Source: Martinezella tropici
GTDB taxonomy: Bacteria; Pseudomonadota; Alphaproteobacteria; Rhizobiales; Rhizobiaceae
NCBI RefSeq assembly: GCF_003287875.1
Contig: NZ_QMKK01000027.1
Span: 64,501-128,500 of the forward strand
DNA: 64,000 bases
Reading direction: 5' to 3'
Positions 35,540 through 44,620 of the stretch are shown one piece after another. The notes under the pieces were generated by a model. The model did not search any database. It was not told the origin of the DNA and saw only the letters and a program-made list of their open reading frames with translations. The number at the start of each line of letters is the position of its first letter. Positions within the stretch are counted from its first letter, which is position 1. Position numbers and translations under genes: made by a program.

Positions 35540-36847
35540 ATGATCCCGCAGGAGATCATCCGGCAGAAGCGCAACGGCGCCACTCTTTCGCCCGCCGATA
35601 TCGACGCATTTATCGGCGCGTTGGGCCGTGGCGAACTGGCCGAAAGCCAGATCGGCGCCTTTGCCATGGCGGTCTGGTTTCGCGGCATGACGCGGGAAGA
35701 GACGGTGGCGCTGACACTCGCCATGGCCCGCTCCGGCGATACTCTTTCCTGGGATGGCATCGGCAGGCCGGTCGCCGACAAGCACTCGACGGGTGGTGTT
35801 GGCGACAACGTCTCGCTGATGCTCGCACCCATCGCCGCCGCCTGCGGTCTTGCCGTGCCGATGATCTCGGGTCGAGGCCTCGGCCACACCGGCGGCACCC
35901 TCGACAAGCTGGAATCCATCCCCGGTTACGGCATCACCCCGGATGCCGCCCGTTTTCGCAAGGTGGTCGAAGAAGTCGGCTGCGCCATCATCGGCCAGAC
36001 CGGCGCGCTGGCGCCCGCCGACGGCAAGCTCTATGCGGTGCGCGATGTCACCGCGACCGTCGATTCCGTACCGTTGATTACCGCCTCCATCCTGTCGAAG
36101 AAACTGGCGGCCGGGCTGGAAACGCTGGTGCTCGACGTCAAGATCGGCAGCGGCGCCTTCATGACTTCGCAGGAAGAGGCCGAGACGCTGGCGCGCTCGC
36201 TGGTGGAGGTAGCCAATGGCGGTGGGGTCAAGACGTCGGCCCTGATTACCGACATGAACCAGCCTTTGGCCGATGCGGCCGGCAACGTGGTCGAACTTCA
36301 AAATTGCCTCGATTTCCTGAACGGCAACAAGGCGGGCACGCGGCTCGAAACGGTCGTGCTGGCCTTCGCATCCGAAATGCTGATGCAGGCCGGCATTGCT
36401 GCGAACGTTGCCGAGGCGGAGGGCAGGGCGCGCGAGGCTCTGACCTCAGGTAAGGCGGCGGACATCTTCGGCCGCATGGTGCACGCGCTTGGCGGCCCCG
36501 AGGATCTGCTTGAACATCCAGATCGCCATTTGGTGAGCGCGCCGGTACGGAAGCCGGTTCTCGCCGCTGCCGACGGCTGGCTTGGCGGCTGCGATGCGCG
36601 GGGGATCGGCGTGAGCGTGATCGACCTCGGCGGCGGCCGCCGTCGCCCGCAGGACAAGATCGATCATCGCGTCGGCTTCAGCGATATCCTGCCCCTCGGC
36701 ACGAAGGTGAGCAAAGGCGACCGTATCGCGACTGTTCACGCGGCGGACGAGGCCAGCGCGGAGAAGGCTGTCGCCGATCTCTCAGCCAATTATCGCCTCG
36801 TCGACGAAGCACCGGCTGCGTCACCCGTTATCATCGGCAGGATCTGA
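35540..36847 (+). CDS. deoA: Thymidine phosphorylase
   Basis: Splits thymidine and deoxyuridine to base and deoxyribose-1-phosphate. 435 residues. The N-terminus MIPQEIIRQKRNGATLSPADIDAFI and the phosphate-binding KHSTGGVGDNVSLMLAPIAAACGLAVPMISGRGLGHTGGTLDKLESIPGY are hallmarks of DeoA. It follows deoC after three bases and ends the seven-gene transport and breakdown operon. Confidence 0.96.
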   Translation: MIPQEIIRQKRNGATLSPADIDAFIGALGRGELAESQIGAFAMAVWFRGMTREETVALTLAMARSGDTLSWDGIGRPVADKHSTGGVGDNVSLMLAPIAAACGLAVPMISGRGLGHTGGTLDKLESIPGYGITPDAARFRKVVEEVGCAIIGQTGALAPADGKLYAVRDVTATVDSVPLITASILSKKLAAGLETLVLDVKIGSGAFMTSQEEAETLARSLVEVANGGGVKTSALITDMNQPLADAAGNVVELQNCLDFLNGNKAGTRLETVVLAFASEMLMQAGIAANVAEAEGRAREALTSGKAADIFGRMVHALGGPEDLLEHPDRHLVSAPVRKPVLAAADGWLGGCDARGIGVSVIDLGGGRRRPQDKIDHRVGFSDILPLGTKVSKGDRIATVHAADEASAEKAVADLSANYRLVDEAPAASPVIIGRI

Positions 36848-36899
36848 CGGACGACAGCGCCACGGGTGCAGTCGGTGGCTTTGCATGGACCTCGGCCAC

Positions 36900-37424
36900 C
36901 TACTGCTTCAACAGCAAATTGCCGTTCTGGACTCCATAGGAGTTCAGTTTCTTCATGAAGCTCATGCCGATCAGCGTCGTACCGAGCGCACCGTCCTTCG
37001 CCACCACCGCATCGACATCGCGAACGCGGATCGTGCCGATCTCCAGGCGGTCGAGTTTGATGTATGCGACTTTGGAAGTGCCGTTCGCGGTCTGGACCGT
37101 ATAGCGATAATCGAGATCGACGCCGCTGAAGCCGAGGCTGCGCGCGGTGCTTTCGTTCATCGCGACATAGGTTGCGCCGGTATCGATCATCCCGTGCACG
37201 GAGCGGCCATTGATCGTGAAATCACTTTCATAGTGGCCGCCGGCATTGGCACGCAGCTGGACACTGCCATAGGAAACAGGAATCTCCGCTTTCGGCGGCG
37301 CCAGTGAGACCGCTTCGACAGGCGCGGGCCCTGCGGCGTGCTCGTTATAGCTTTCCACCAGCATCGGCACCTGGGTTGCCGCAACAGCAATGATACCGGC
37401 AATGACAAGAACGCGAACGAGCAT
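36900..37424 (-). CDS. TIGR02281-type retropepsin-like aspartic protease
   Basis: A single-domain clan AA aspartic protease of about 174 residues, anchored by an N-terminal helix (MLVRVLVIAGIIAVAATQVPMLVESY). The active-site motif MIDTGATYVAM lies near residue 92; the C-terminal LIGMSFMKKLNSY closes the fold, and such proteins work as dimers. The start at 37424 follows GGAGGGG; a longer frame has no such site. Probably periplasmic-facing. It sits alone between the converging deoA and upp; function unknown. Confidence 0.85.
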   Translation of the reverse strand: MLVRVLVIAGIIAVAATQVPMLVESYNEHAAGPAPVEAVSLAPPKAEIPVSYGSVQLRANAGGHYESDFTINGRSVHGMIDTGATYVAMNESTARSLGFSGVDLDYRYTVQTANGTSKVAYIKLDRLEIGTIRVRDVDAVVAKDGALGTTLIGMSFMKKLNSYGVQNGNLLLKQ

Positions 37425-37493
37425 CGGCAAGGCCCCTCCTGCGGGCCATGCCATCTATAAGCCAAGTATGCTGAAAGGACGCTAAAGCAATCA

Positions 37494-37526
37494 ATAAAAA
37501 GCCCGGCAGTTGAATAACGGCCGGGC
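37494..37526 (-). terminator. Intrinsic terminator after upp
   Basis: On the minus strand, GCCCGGC (37526-37520) and GCCGGGC (37507-37501) form a 7-bp stem followed by TTTTTATT. It ends the upp transcript 24 bases after its stop. Confidence 0.88.
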
Positions 37527-37549
37527 CTTGTAAGAGTATAGCAGCAGAT

Positions 37550-38179
37550 TTACTTCGTGCCGTACATGCGGTCGCCGGCATCGCCGAGGCCGGGCACGAT
37601 ATAGCCCTTCTCGTTCAGATGGCTGTCGATCGCAGCGGTAAAGACCGGCACGTCCGGATGCGCCTTGCGGAAATTGGCGATGCCTTCGGGAGCCGCCAGC
37701 AGGCACAGGAAGCGGATATTGTGCGCGCCGCGCTCCTTCAGCTTTTCGATTGCGGCAATCGAGGAATTGCCTGTTGCCAGCATCGGATCGACGACGATGA
37801 TCAAGCGCTCTGAGATATCCTCGGGCGCCTTGAAGTAATATTCGACCGGCTGGAGCGTTTCGTGATCGCGGTAGACGCCGATATGCGAGACGCGGGCCGA
37901 CGGCACGAGATCGAGCATGCCTTCGAGCAGGCCGTTGCCGGCGCGCAGGATCGAGGCGAAGACCAGCTTCTTGCCTTCGAGGATCGGCGCATCCATCGGC
38001 TGCAGCGGCGTTTCGATGGTCTCGATCGTCAGTTCGAGGTCGCGCGTCACTTCGTAACAGAGCAGCGTCGAAATCTCGCGCAGCAGCCGGCGGAAGCTTC
38101 CCGTTGACGTGTCCTTCTTGCGCATGATTGTGAGCTTGTGCTGCACAAGCGGGTGATCGATGACAGTGACGCCGTCCAT
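37550..38179 (-). CDS. upp: Uracil phosphoribosyltransferase
   Basis: Converts uracil and PRPP to UMP. 209 residues. PRPP-binding motif [18 protein letters not shown] (about residue 128) and the uracil-binding tail [17 protein letters not shown]. The N-terminus [32 protein letters not shown] is typical. It rescues the uracil released by deoA and cdd action. Followed by a terminator; 121 bases separate it from add upstream. Confidence 0.96.
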   Translation of the reverse strand: MDGVTVIDHPLVQHKLTIMRKKDTSTGSFRRLLREISTLLCYEVTRDLELTIETIETPLQPMDAPILEGKKLVFASILRAGNGLLEGMLDLVPSARVSHIGVYRDHETLQPVEYYFKAPEDISERLIIVVDPMLATGNSSIAAIEKLKERGAHNIRFLCLLAAPEGIANFRKAHPDVPVFTAAIDSHLNEKGYIVPGLGDAGDRMYGTK

Positions 38180-38300
38180 GGTTTCAGCCTTCCAGTAATT
38201 CCGTGATATGAGATGGTTCTTTCACGGAAATCGCCTCTGGTGCAAGAAAATAGGCCGCTTTTGGAGATTTCATCCCCAATATGGGGCCTTAACTGCGCAT

Positions 38301-39269
38301 TTAGAGCTTCGCAAGCAATGCCGTCCGCGTCGCTTCGTCCACGAAGGCCGCCTCGATCGCCGTGCGTGTCATCGCATCGATCTCGTCATCGCTAAAGCCG
38401 AAAGCTGACGACGCCATCTCGTATTCGCGCTTCAGCGACGTATGGAAGAAGGGCGGGTCGTCGGAGCTGATCGTGACCTTCACGCCGGCGTCGCGCAACT
38501 TACGCAGCGGATGCGACTGGAAATCCGGGAAGACGTTGAGTGCGACGTTGGAGCCGGGGCAGACTTCCAGCACGGTGCCAAGATCGGCAAGGCGCTTGAC
38601 GAGATCCATATCCTCAATGGCGCGCACGCCATGGCCGATACGCTGCGGGCGCACCAGATTCACCGCGTCGGCGACGCTAAATGCGCCGCAGACCTCGCCG
38701 GCATGAATGGTGATGCCGAGGCCCGCCTCACGCGCGATATCGAAGGCGCGGGCGTAATCGGCGACGTAGCCCATGCGCTCTTCGCCGGCCATATTGAAGC
38801 CTGTTATCAGCGGATTGTCGCTCTTGGCGGCATATTCCGCCGCCTTCACGACGCGCTCAGGCCCAAAGTGGCGTTCGCCGGTTACGATCAGCCGAGCCTC
38901 GATGCCGGTCTTTGCCTTGGCGGCACGGATGCCGGCCGAAACGCCGGCCATATAGGCGTCGGCGCCGAGGCCGATGCGGTCGCCATGGTCGGGCGAGACG
39001 ATGAGCTCGCTATAGATGGTGCCGATGCCTGCAAGTTCTTCCAGATAGGTTTCCGTCAGTAGCGCATAGTCTTCCTCGGTGCGATAGACTTCGGAAACCT
39101 TGTCATAGCAGACGAGGAATTCGGCAAAGTCCTTCCAGAGGTAAATACCGTCTTTGAGGAAGGCGCTGGTGTCGACTCCGTATTTTTCCGCTTGTGCGAG
39201 CGTCAATGCAGGTGGGGCGGCGCCCTCCAGATGGCAGTGCAGCTCCACTTTCTTCAAATGCGATGTCAA
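38301..39269 (-). CDS. add: Adenosine deaminase (TTG start)
   Basis: Deaminates adenosine to inosine. 322 residues. Zinc ligands in VELHCHLEG (HxH near residues 11-13), HAGE and the SSDDPPFF motif with the metal-binding Asp; FNMAGEE and the [11 protein letters not shown] block are present. The start is the TTG at 39269, six bases after GAGGAG; its first bases overlap the deoB stop (TTGA), so translation is coupled to deoB. Inosine produced here feeds the PNP encoded on the other strand. Confidence 0.92.
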   Translation of the reverse strand: MTSHLKKVELHCHLEGAAPPALTLAQAEKYGVDTSAFLKDGIYLWKDFAEFLVCYDKVSEVYRTEEDYALLTETYLEELAGIGTIYSELIVSPDHGDRIGLGADAYMAGVSAGIRAAKAKTGIEARLIVTGERHFGPERVVKAAEYAAKSDNPLITGFNMAGEERMGYVADYARAFDIAREAGLGITIHAGEVCGAFSVADAVNLVRPQRIGHGVRAIEDMDLVKRLADLGTVLEVCPGSNVALNVFPDFQSHPLRKLRDAGVKVTISSDDPPFFHTSLKREYEMASSAFGFSDDEIDAMTRTAIEAAFVDEATRTALLAKL

Positions 39270-40486
39270 AGGAAACTCCTCCCATGCGGCCCTGCCGCAA
39301 TGCCCAGATGTTGCGCAACCGTCTCGCCGATATCGGCATAGGTCTGGCGGATACCGATGGAACGGGATCGAATGCCCGGCCCATAAGCCATGACGGGCAC
39401 GCGCTCGCGCGTGTGATCGGTGCCGCGCCAAGTCGGGTCGCAGCCATGATCAGCCGTCAGAATGACGAGATCGCCGGCCTTCAGCTTCTCGTGAACCTCA
39501 GGCAGCCGCGCATCGAAGGCTTCGAGTGCTGCGGCATAGCCCGGCACGTCGCGGCGATGGCCGTAGACCATGTCGAAATCGACGAAATTGGTGAAGACCA
39601 GATCGCCGTCCTGGGCTTCGTCCATGGCCTTCAGCGTCGCATCCATCAGCGCCATGTTGCCATTCGCCTTGATGATCCTGGAGATGCCCTGATGCGCGAA
39701 GATATCACCGATCTTGCCGACGGCGTGCACGGTCCGCTCGGCCTTGACCAGACGATCGAGCAGCGTCGGCTCCGGCGGCAGAACGGAAAAGTCGCGGCGG
39801 TTGCCGGTTCGTTCGAATGTGGCTGCGGTCTCGCCGACGAAGGGGCGGGCGATGACACGGCCGATATTGTAGGAATCGAGCAGCGTGCGCACGATCTTGC
39901 AGAGGCCGATCAGCCGGTCGAGGCCGAAATGGTGCTCATGCGCGGCGATCTGGAAGACGGAATCGGACGAGGTGTAGCAGATGGGCTTGCCGCTGCGGAT
40001 GTGTTCTTCACCGAGCTTTGCAATGATATCCGTGCCCGAGGCATGGCAGTTGCCGAGAATGCCCGGCAGGTCGGCCGCCTCGCAGATGGCTTTCACCAGC
40101 TCTGGCGGGAAGGCATCGCCCACTGCCGGAAAATACCCCCAATCGAACATGACGGGCGTTCCGGCGATCTCCCAATGGCCTGACGGCGTGTCCTTGCCGC
40201 GGGAGACTTCGCTGGCGCAGCCGTAGAGACCATAGAGCTTTTCCGGCAACGGCATGCCGGCGGGATAGCTGCCCGTTGCCGCCTTGGCGATCTCCAACAG
40301 GCCGAGACCGGACATATTGGGCAGTACGAGCGGCCCCTGGCGCAAGCCTTCGCGGTCGGCAGCGCCTGCCGCGCAGAATTCGGCGATATGGCCGAGCGTA
40401 TCCGCGCCTTCATCGCCATAGCTTGCCGCATCCGGGCCGCCGCCGACGCCGAAAGAATCCAGAACGAAGAGAAAGGCGCGCGCCAT
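39266..40486 (-). CDS. deoB: Phosphopentomutase
   Basis: Interconverts (deoxy)ribose-1-phosphate and -5-phosphate, linking PNP/DeoA products to deoC. 406 residues, alkaline-phosphatase superfamily with two Mn ions. Motifs: [12 protein letters not shown] (metal), the KDTPSGHWE phospho-Thr loop, [14 protein letters not shown], and the metal cluster [22 protein letters not shown]. First gene of a unit with add. Confidence 0.96.
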   Translation of the reverse strand: MARAFLFVLDSFGVGGGPDAASYGDEGADTLGHIAEFCAAGAADREGLRQGPLVLPNMSGLGLLEIAKAATGSYPAGMPLPEKLYGLYGCASEVSRGKDTPSGHWEIAGTPVMFDWGYFPAVGDAFPPELVKAICEAADLPGILGNCHASGTDIIAKLGEEHIRSGKPICYTSSDSVFQIAAHEHHFGLDRLIGLCKIVRTLLDSYNIGRVIARPFVGETAATFERTGNRRDFSVLPPEPTLLDRLVKAERTVHAVGKIGDIFAHQGISRIIKANGNMALMDATLKAMDEAQDGDLVFTNFVDFDMVYGHRRDVPGYAAALEAFDARLPEVHEKLKAGDLVILTADHGCDPTWRGTDHTRERVPVMAYGPGIRSRSIGIRQTYADIGETVAQHLGIAAGPHGRSFL

Positions 40487-40623
40487 ACATCACCCGATAA
40501 GAATGTCGTCGCCCCGGAGGAGGTCTTCCGGGACATTGGACGTCACCCATATAACGGAGGCATCGAGTTGGCAATTTTCCGTTTGGAATGGCCCGCCGGG
40601 ACTCCGTCTCGATGGAGAGGCGC

Positions 40624-41178
40624 TCAGCAATCGCTGCAGCTGATCGAATTGCCGACGCGCTGACGATAGTAATATTGCCGGCTGATGGTGATCTGGTTCG
40701 TGCCGCTCGGCAGGAAATTGGTACCGAAACTGATGAGCTGGTAGGGAAGGGAAAGCTCGCTGCGGACCAGAAAGGTGCTTGCCTGGTTCATGTTGGCCGG
40801 CACAGTTATCACCGTGCCGGAAGAATAGGGGGTCGTTCCGTCCTGTGCCCAGGACCATGCCACCGTTGCCTTGCCTGTCGCGTCGACAGCAATGCCGGTG
40901 ATCTTCAACGTCATGCCGGTCGTGGCGTAGGGCGCGAAGATCGCACCAGCGACAGAGGGCATGGTGGCAAGCACCGATTTGGTAACGCTCGACTGCTGCG
41001 AGACGATATCGGCGATCGATCCCGCCGAGCGGCTCGCGCGCTTGGAGACATTGAGCCCGACGGTGAGCTCGAAGGCGCCGAGGTAAAGCATCAGTAAAAC
41101 GGGAAAAAGGATGGCGAATTCGATCGCGCCGACGCCGCGCTCATCGCGGGCAAAGCGCCGCAGAATGCCCGACGACAT
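40624..41178 (-). CDS. TadE/TadG-like pseudopilin
   Basis: A minor pilin-like protein of about 184 residues. The N-terminus FARDERGVGAIEFAILFPVLLMLYLGAFEL has the Gly-x-x-x-x-Glu type IV prepilin-like site and one hydrophobic helix, typical of TadE. The start is placed at 41178 because AAAAGGA lies just upstream; a GTG at 41214 and an ATG at 41196 are in frame but have no such site. It lies just downstream of, and possibly overlaps, the next TadE-like gene, suggesting they act as a pair in Flp pilus assembly. Confidence 0.82.
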   Translation of the reverse strand: MSSGILRRFARDERGVGAIEFAILFPVLLMLYLGAFELTVGLNVSKRASRSAGSIADIVSQQSSVTKSVLATMPSVAGAIFAPYATTGMTLKITGIAVDATGKATVAWSWAQDGTTPYSSGTVITVPANMNQASTFLVRSELSLPYQLISFGTNFLPSGTNQITISRQYYYRQRVGNSISCSDC

Positions 41179-41210
41179 CGTATCCTTTTCGATCATGGTC
41201 GCAGGGCGGC

Positions 41211-41846
41211 TCACGGATAGTTCTCGTTCTGGAAGGCGGCGGTCGCGACGATGAGATAGACTGAGGCCGAGCCATCGGTTGGGCGGACATTTGTAAGATA
41301 GGGGCGCAGCAGATCCGTAATGACCTGCCAGCGGTAATAGGCGCGTACCATGTTGAGCGACTTGGCGCCGCCGGGCGCGAAAGTAAAACCCGAAGTATTG
41401 AGATCGGAATAGGGATCGGTCGACGACTTCCGAGGGATCGTCGTCGGCATGGATGCGAAGCTCGAATAGCTCTCCACATCGAGATAGAGGTTTGCCGGCG
41501 TCTGCAGTTCGGATGCGGAGCAGGTGATGAGCACGGCAATCTCGTTGCAGAATGCCTGACGGAACTGCTGTGACGTCGTATAGGAGGTCTTGTTGGGATC
41601 GGCCGTGATCTGCCCGGTTCTGATCTGACGCGCCAGGGTGTCGACGGCGTTTGAAACGACCTGTTCGGCGGTAAAGGCGACGAAGGTCTCGATAATGGCA
41701 AAGACGATCAGGAAATAGGGAATGGCAAGCATGGCGAATTCGATGGCCGCAGCGCCATCCCGAGAACGCAGCAATTCTCGCAAGCCGCGTCGGGCGCGTG
41801 GCCTGGCAGGGGCTATATTGGTAAGAAAAGCGTTATCTGATGTCAT
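41211..41846 (-). CDS. TadE-like pseudopilin
   Basis: A 211-residue protein with the TadE N-terminus RSRDGAAAIEFAMLAIPYFLIVFAIIETFVAF (residues about 27-58): Gly-Ala5-Glu processing site and one membrane helix. The remaining 150 residues form an exported domain with two cysteines (FCNEIAVLITCSAS). It probably caps or starts the Flp pilus together with its downstream neighbour. Confidence 0.85.
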   Translation of the reverse strand: MTSDNAFLTNIAPARPRARRGLRELLRSRDGAAAIEFAMLAIPYFLIVFAIIETFVAFTAEQVVSNAVDTLARQIRTGQITADPNKTSYTTSQQFRQAFCNEIAVLITCSASELQTPANLYLDVESYSSFASMPTTIPRKSSTDPYSDLNTSGFTFAPGGAKSLNMVRAYYRWQVITDLLRPYLTNVRPTDGSASVYLIVATAAFQNENYP

Positions 41847-42000
41847 GGGAAATCCGCGGCGAATTATATGCCGAGGACAGTAGAATTGCTTTCTTGATAA
41901 TCCGTTTCTCTTCTCTATTCATATTTAGAGGAAGCCGGGATTATTACTTGCAACGCAATCCTTCGAAAGTACTTTCGAATATTTATGAAATCGAATGGAA

Positions 42001-42426
42001 TTATTGTCCGGTCGCAGGGGCCGTGGTTGCCGTGTTGTTCTGCTGGGCATGCTGTTCGCAATTGGGCGTGCAGGATAATACGGCGCGATCCGTCTGCCGG
42101 AAAACACGGACCGTATTGCCTTCATCGATCGACACCAGGATCTGCTCATCGACGATGGCATTGCCGTCGGTATCGAGCAGAATGATATTCGTCGTCCCGA
42201 AGCTGCGGCCGGTCAGCACGATGGTCTTCGGATCGGCAACGGTTGCGTCGGCGACCTGCGAATTGCCGACGATGACCTTGCTGACAGGGCGATCAAGCTT
42301 CAAGACGCGCGCGTGATCCATATAGACGCGCAACAGGCTTTCTCCAGCAGCGTTCGAAAGCTGTGGCATCAAGCCGGCCATGGCGACGATGCCGGCGAGG
42401 AATGCGGTTTTGCCGCCGAATGGCAT
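42001..42426 (-). CDS. Stand-alone CpaC N-terminal-like pilus assembly protein
   Basis: A 141-residue exported protein. Signal peptide MPFGGKTAFLAGIVAMAGLMPQLSNAAG. The body (LLRVYMDHARVLKLDRPVSKVIVGNSQVADATVADPKTIVLTGRSFGTTNIILLDTDG) matches the N-terminal pilus-assembly domain found at the start of the CpaC secretin encoded at 44621, but no secretin barrel follows. Two cysteines (SCTPNCEQ) and a Gln/Asn/Thr-rich tail end it. Likely a periplasmic partner of the secretin. It lies upstream of the two TadE genes on the same strand. Confidence 0.82.
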   Translation of the reverse strand: MPFGGKTAFLAGIVAMAGLMPQLSNAAGESLLRVYMDHARVLKLDRPVSKVIVGNSQVADATVADPKTIVLTGRSFGTTNIILLDTDGNAIVDEQILVSIDEGNTVRVFRQTDRAVLSCTPNCEQHAQQNNTATTAPATGQ

Positions 42427-42830
42427 GGCTTGGCCTCTTGGAAAGCGTATGGCGAAAGGTTTTGTTGGACAGAATGGGAAAGAATGGTGAATGAACGATT
42501 AAGGCCGGTGCCGGCCGTATATTTATGATGCAGGCGTCCTATAAATGGCTTTCATCTTCGCCGTTGATGTCTCATATGCCCTGCTTTGGTACAAATCGTA
42601 TAAGCTGCTAATATTCATGCATCTAATAATTTTCTTTTAGCTGAAGAAGTTCTTTAAAAATGCATGGCAAGACATGAATTCGATATTTACTATTCTTTTT
42701 TCACTTCGTTATTCAAAGTTCATTAACCCAATTCCTTAAAGCGATGGAAACGGCGGACGACTACCGTGCAGTTCATCCGATCAACGGCAACAGTTGACGG
42801 ACGTGCTGTCAACAAAGTGGAGTTAAACTC
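42427..42830. other. 404-base divergent control region before pilA
   Basis: AT-rich, without a supported frame. Contains the palindrome GGCCGG-TG-CCGGCC (near 42505), TTAACCCAATTCCTTAA at 42723-42739 (resembling a CtrA-type double TTAA but with a 9-base spacer), a hairpin GTTGAC (42793-42798) / GTCAAC (42808-42813), and GTGGAG before the pilA ATG. Promoters for both pilus units probably lie here. Confidence 0.5.
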
Positions 42831-43022
42831 ATGTCCAAGCTTTTTTCGCGCTTCCTGAAGGATGAATCGGGTGCGACCGCAATCGAATACGGCCTGATCG
42901 CCGCCCTGATCTCCGTCGCCATCATTGCTGGTGCTACCACCCTGGGCGGTACGCTCAGCTCGACGTTCAACAACATTTCCAACCAGATGAACAAGTCTGG
43001 TTCAGGTATTGGCACCAAGTAA
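42831..43022 (+). CDS. pilA: Flp-type major pilin
   Basis: A 63-residue Flp pilin, the subunit of Tad (tight adherence) pili. Leader MSKLFSRFLKDESG with cleavage expected after Gly 14, then ATAIEYGLIAALISVAIIAGATTLGG, where Glu at +5 and the Flp motif Glu-Tyr are in place. GTGGAG precedes the ATG. A hairpin with partial T-run follows the gene and would let it be expressed above the downstream assembly genes. Confidence 0.95.
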   Translation: MSKLFSRFLKDESGATAIEYGLIAALISVAIIAGATTLGGTLSSTFNNISNQMNKSGSGIGTK

Positions 43023-43054
43023 TACATCTGTTCTGTAGATGTAATACTTCACGG

Positions 43055-43082
43055 AAACCGCTCAATAAAATGGGCGGTTTTC
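43055..43082 (+). terminator. Hairpin between pilA and cpaA
   Basis: Stem GAAACCGC (43054-43061) / GCGGTTTT (43074-43081) with loop TCAATAAAATGG, followed by TCG. A smaller hairpin TACATCT/AGATGTA (43023-43043) precedes it. Probably a partial terminator that favours pilA mRNA. Confidence 0.65.
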
Positions 43083-43112
43083 GAATTTCAAACTTCGGGG
43101 CGGAAATTTATT

Positions 43113-43625
43113 ATGTTCGGAACTTTGGCGCTATGCATATTTCCCCTGTGCATGTCTCTAGCGGCGATATCCGATCTGCTGACGATGACAATTCCGAATA
43201 GAATAAGCTTAGCCCTAGCAATCGCGTTCCTCGTGCTGGCTCCGGCATTTGGCCTGCCATTTACACAAATCGGCATGCATCTGGCTGCTGCCAGTGTCGT
43301 CTTTGCAGTGTGTTTTGCATTGTTTGCGCTCAATATTATGGGCGGTGGAGATGCGAAATTATTAGCGGCTGCCGCTCTTTGGTTTGGCTTCAATCTTTCG
43401 CTCGTAATGTTTCTTATCTATGTCGCGTTTATTGGCGGCATAATTACACTTCTTATTGTTTGGCTCCGATCACAAGCAGGCATCATCTCGGCTATCGGTC
43501 TTCCGATGCCGAATTCCTTGACAGTCGCCAAGAAAATCCCATACGGCATTGCTATTGCGGTCGGCGGAATCCTCGCATTTTCTTCTTCGCCTATTTTGAT
43601 TGCGATGACCGAGGGTGTCCTTTAA
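43113..43625 (+). CDS. cpaA: Prepilin peptidase CpaA/TadV
   Basis: Inner-membrane aspartic protease (A24) of 170 residues that removes the Flp leader. Catalytic Asp 21 (ISDLLTMTIPN) and Asp 80 (NIMGGGDAKLL) are both present in the family arrangement. About six membrane helices. It lacks the N-terminal methylase part of PilD, as is normal for CpaA. Its base composition is less GC-rich than its neighbours. Confidence 0.92.
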   Translation: MFGTLALCIFPLCMSLAAISDLLTMTIPNRISLALAIAFLVLAPAFGLPFTQIGMHLAAASVVFAVCFALFALNIMGGGDAKLLAAAALWFGFNLSLVMFLIYVAFIGGIITLLIVWLRSQAGIISAIGLPMPNSLTVAKKIPYGIAIAVGGILAFSSSPILIAMTEGVL

Positions 43626-43685
43626 TCTGCCTGCTGGTTGCTAAGATCCCAAGTTTGAATATATGTAAATACTTATATAAATGAA

Positions 43686-43736
43686 GTAATTATGGTTAAG
43701 TAATCATAAATGTAACAGACCATTAACCATAATTAC
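43686..43736. promoter_or_regulatory. Inverted repeat with two CtrA-type TTAACCAT half-sites before cpaB
   Basis: GTAATTATGGTTAA (43686-43699) and TTAACCATAATTAC (43723-43736) are perfect 14-base reverse complements around a 23-base AT-rich spacer. Each arm contains the 8-mer TTAACCAT (43723-43730, and inverted at 43692-43699), known as a CtrA half-site in Caulobacter and relatives. It lies 55 bases before cpaB. Confidence 0.6.
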
Positions 43737-43790
43737 ACCAATTGCCGGTCATTCTACAGGGCGAAGAATCCTGTTCCTCAAGGAATGACC

Positions 43791-44606
43791 ATGAAACCCG
43801 CTCGCATAATGATACTCGCAGTGGCAGCCGCCGCAGCCGGGATGGCCGGCCTGCTGGCGATGCGCCTGGCTGGTTCGCGCGATATCGTACCCCAGCAGGT
43901 TGCGGCGATCGTGGAAAAGGAAGCAACCACCAATGTGCTGGTTGCGAGCGCCAATCTGCCCGTCGGCTCCCGTCTCAACGAAAAATCAGTTCAATGGATG
44001 GCATGGCCGGAAAACGGCGTCGTCAAAGGCTTCATTACCCAGAGCGAACGGCCCGATGCCTTGAAGGATCTGAACGGCGCGGTCGTTCGCCTGCCGATAT
44101 TCGAGGGCGAACCGATCCGCGAGGAAAAGATCGCGGATTCCAGTAGCCGCATCCTCTCGTCATTGTTGCCGGCCGGTAAGCGGGCCGTCGCCACCGAGAT
44201 TTCCGTCGCCACCGGTGCCGGTGGTTTCATCCTCCCGAATGATCGCGTCGATGTGATCATGGTCCGCAAGGGGTCGCAGCAGCAGCTCGTCACGGAAACG
44301 GTGCTGAGCAACGTGCGCGTCTTGGCTGTCGACCAGCAGATCGAGGAAAAACAGGATGGAAGCAAGGCTGCGGTCGGCGCCACCGCGACGCTCGAACTGA
44401 CGCCGGATCAGACGAAGGTTCTGGCCGTCGCGCACCAGATGGCCGACCGACTGACGCTGGCATTGCGCTCCGTCGCCGATGCGCAGCAGTCCGATACGAC
44501 AGCGGCTGACTATCTTCTGGCCGGCGACAATGGCGGGGGGCTTGTCCAGGTCATCAAGTCGGGAGCGATCGTGACCGATGGCCCGGCCGGGCCGAAACCA
44601 CAGTGA
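43791..44606 (+). CDS. cpaB: Flp pilus assembly protein CpaB (RcpC)
   Basis: Periplasmic inner-membrane-anchored protein of 271 residues. N-terminal helix (IMILAVAAAAAGMAGLLAMRLAG), then an SAF-like domain (VLVASANLPVGSRLNEKSVQWMAWPENGVVKGFITQ) as in CpaB. The ATG at 43791 is preferred over 43785 because AAGGA lies six bases before it. The stop is followed within 15 bases by cpaC. Confidence 0.92.
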   Translation: MKPARIMILAVAAAAAGMAGLLAMRLAGSRDIVPQQVAAIVEKEATTNVLVASANLPVGSRLNEKSVQWMAWPENGVVKGFITQSERPDALKDLNGAVVRLPIFEGEPIREEKIADSSSRILSSLLPAGKRAVATEISVATGAGGFILPNDRVDVIMVRKGSQQQLVTETVLSNVRVLAVDQQIEEKQDGSKAAVGATATLELTPDQTKVLAVAHQMADRLTLALRSVADAQQSDTTAADYLLAGDNGGGLVQVIKSGAIVTDGPAGPKPQ

Positions 44607-44620
44607 GAAGGGGCGACACC

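Noticed and set aside
34640..36301. A 553-codon minus-strand frame over PNP, deoC and deoA
   Set aside because: Antisense to three genes with intact catalytic motifs.
40513..40532. CCCGGA/TCCGGG hairpin upstream of deoB
   Set aside because: No T-run and no gene ending there on either strand that would need a terminator; likely incidental.
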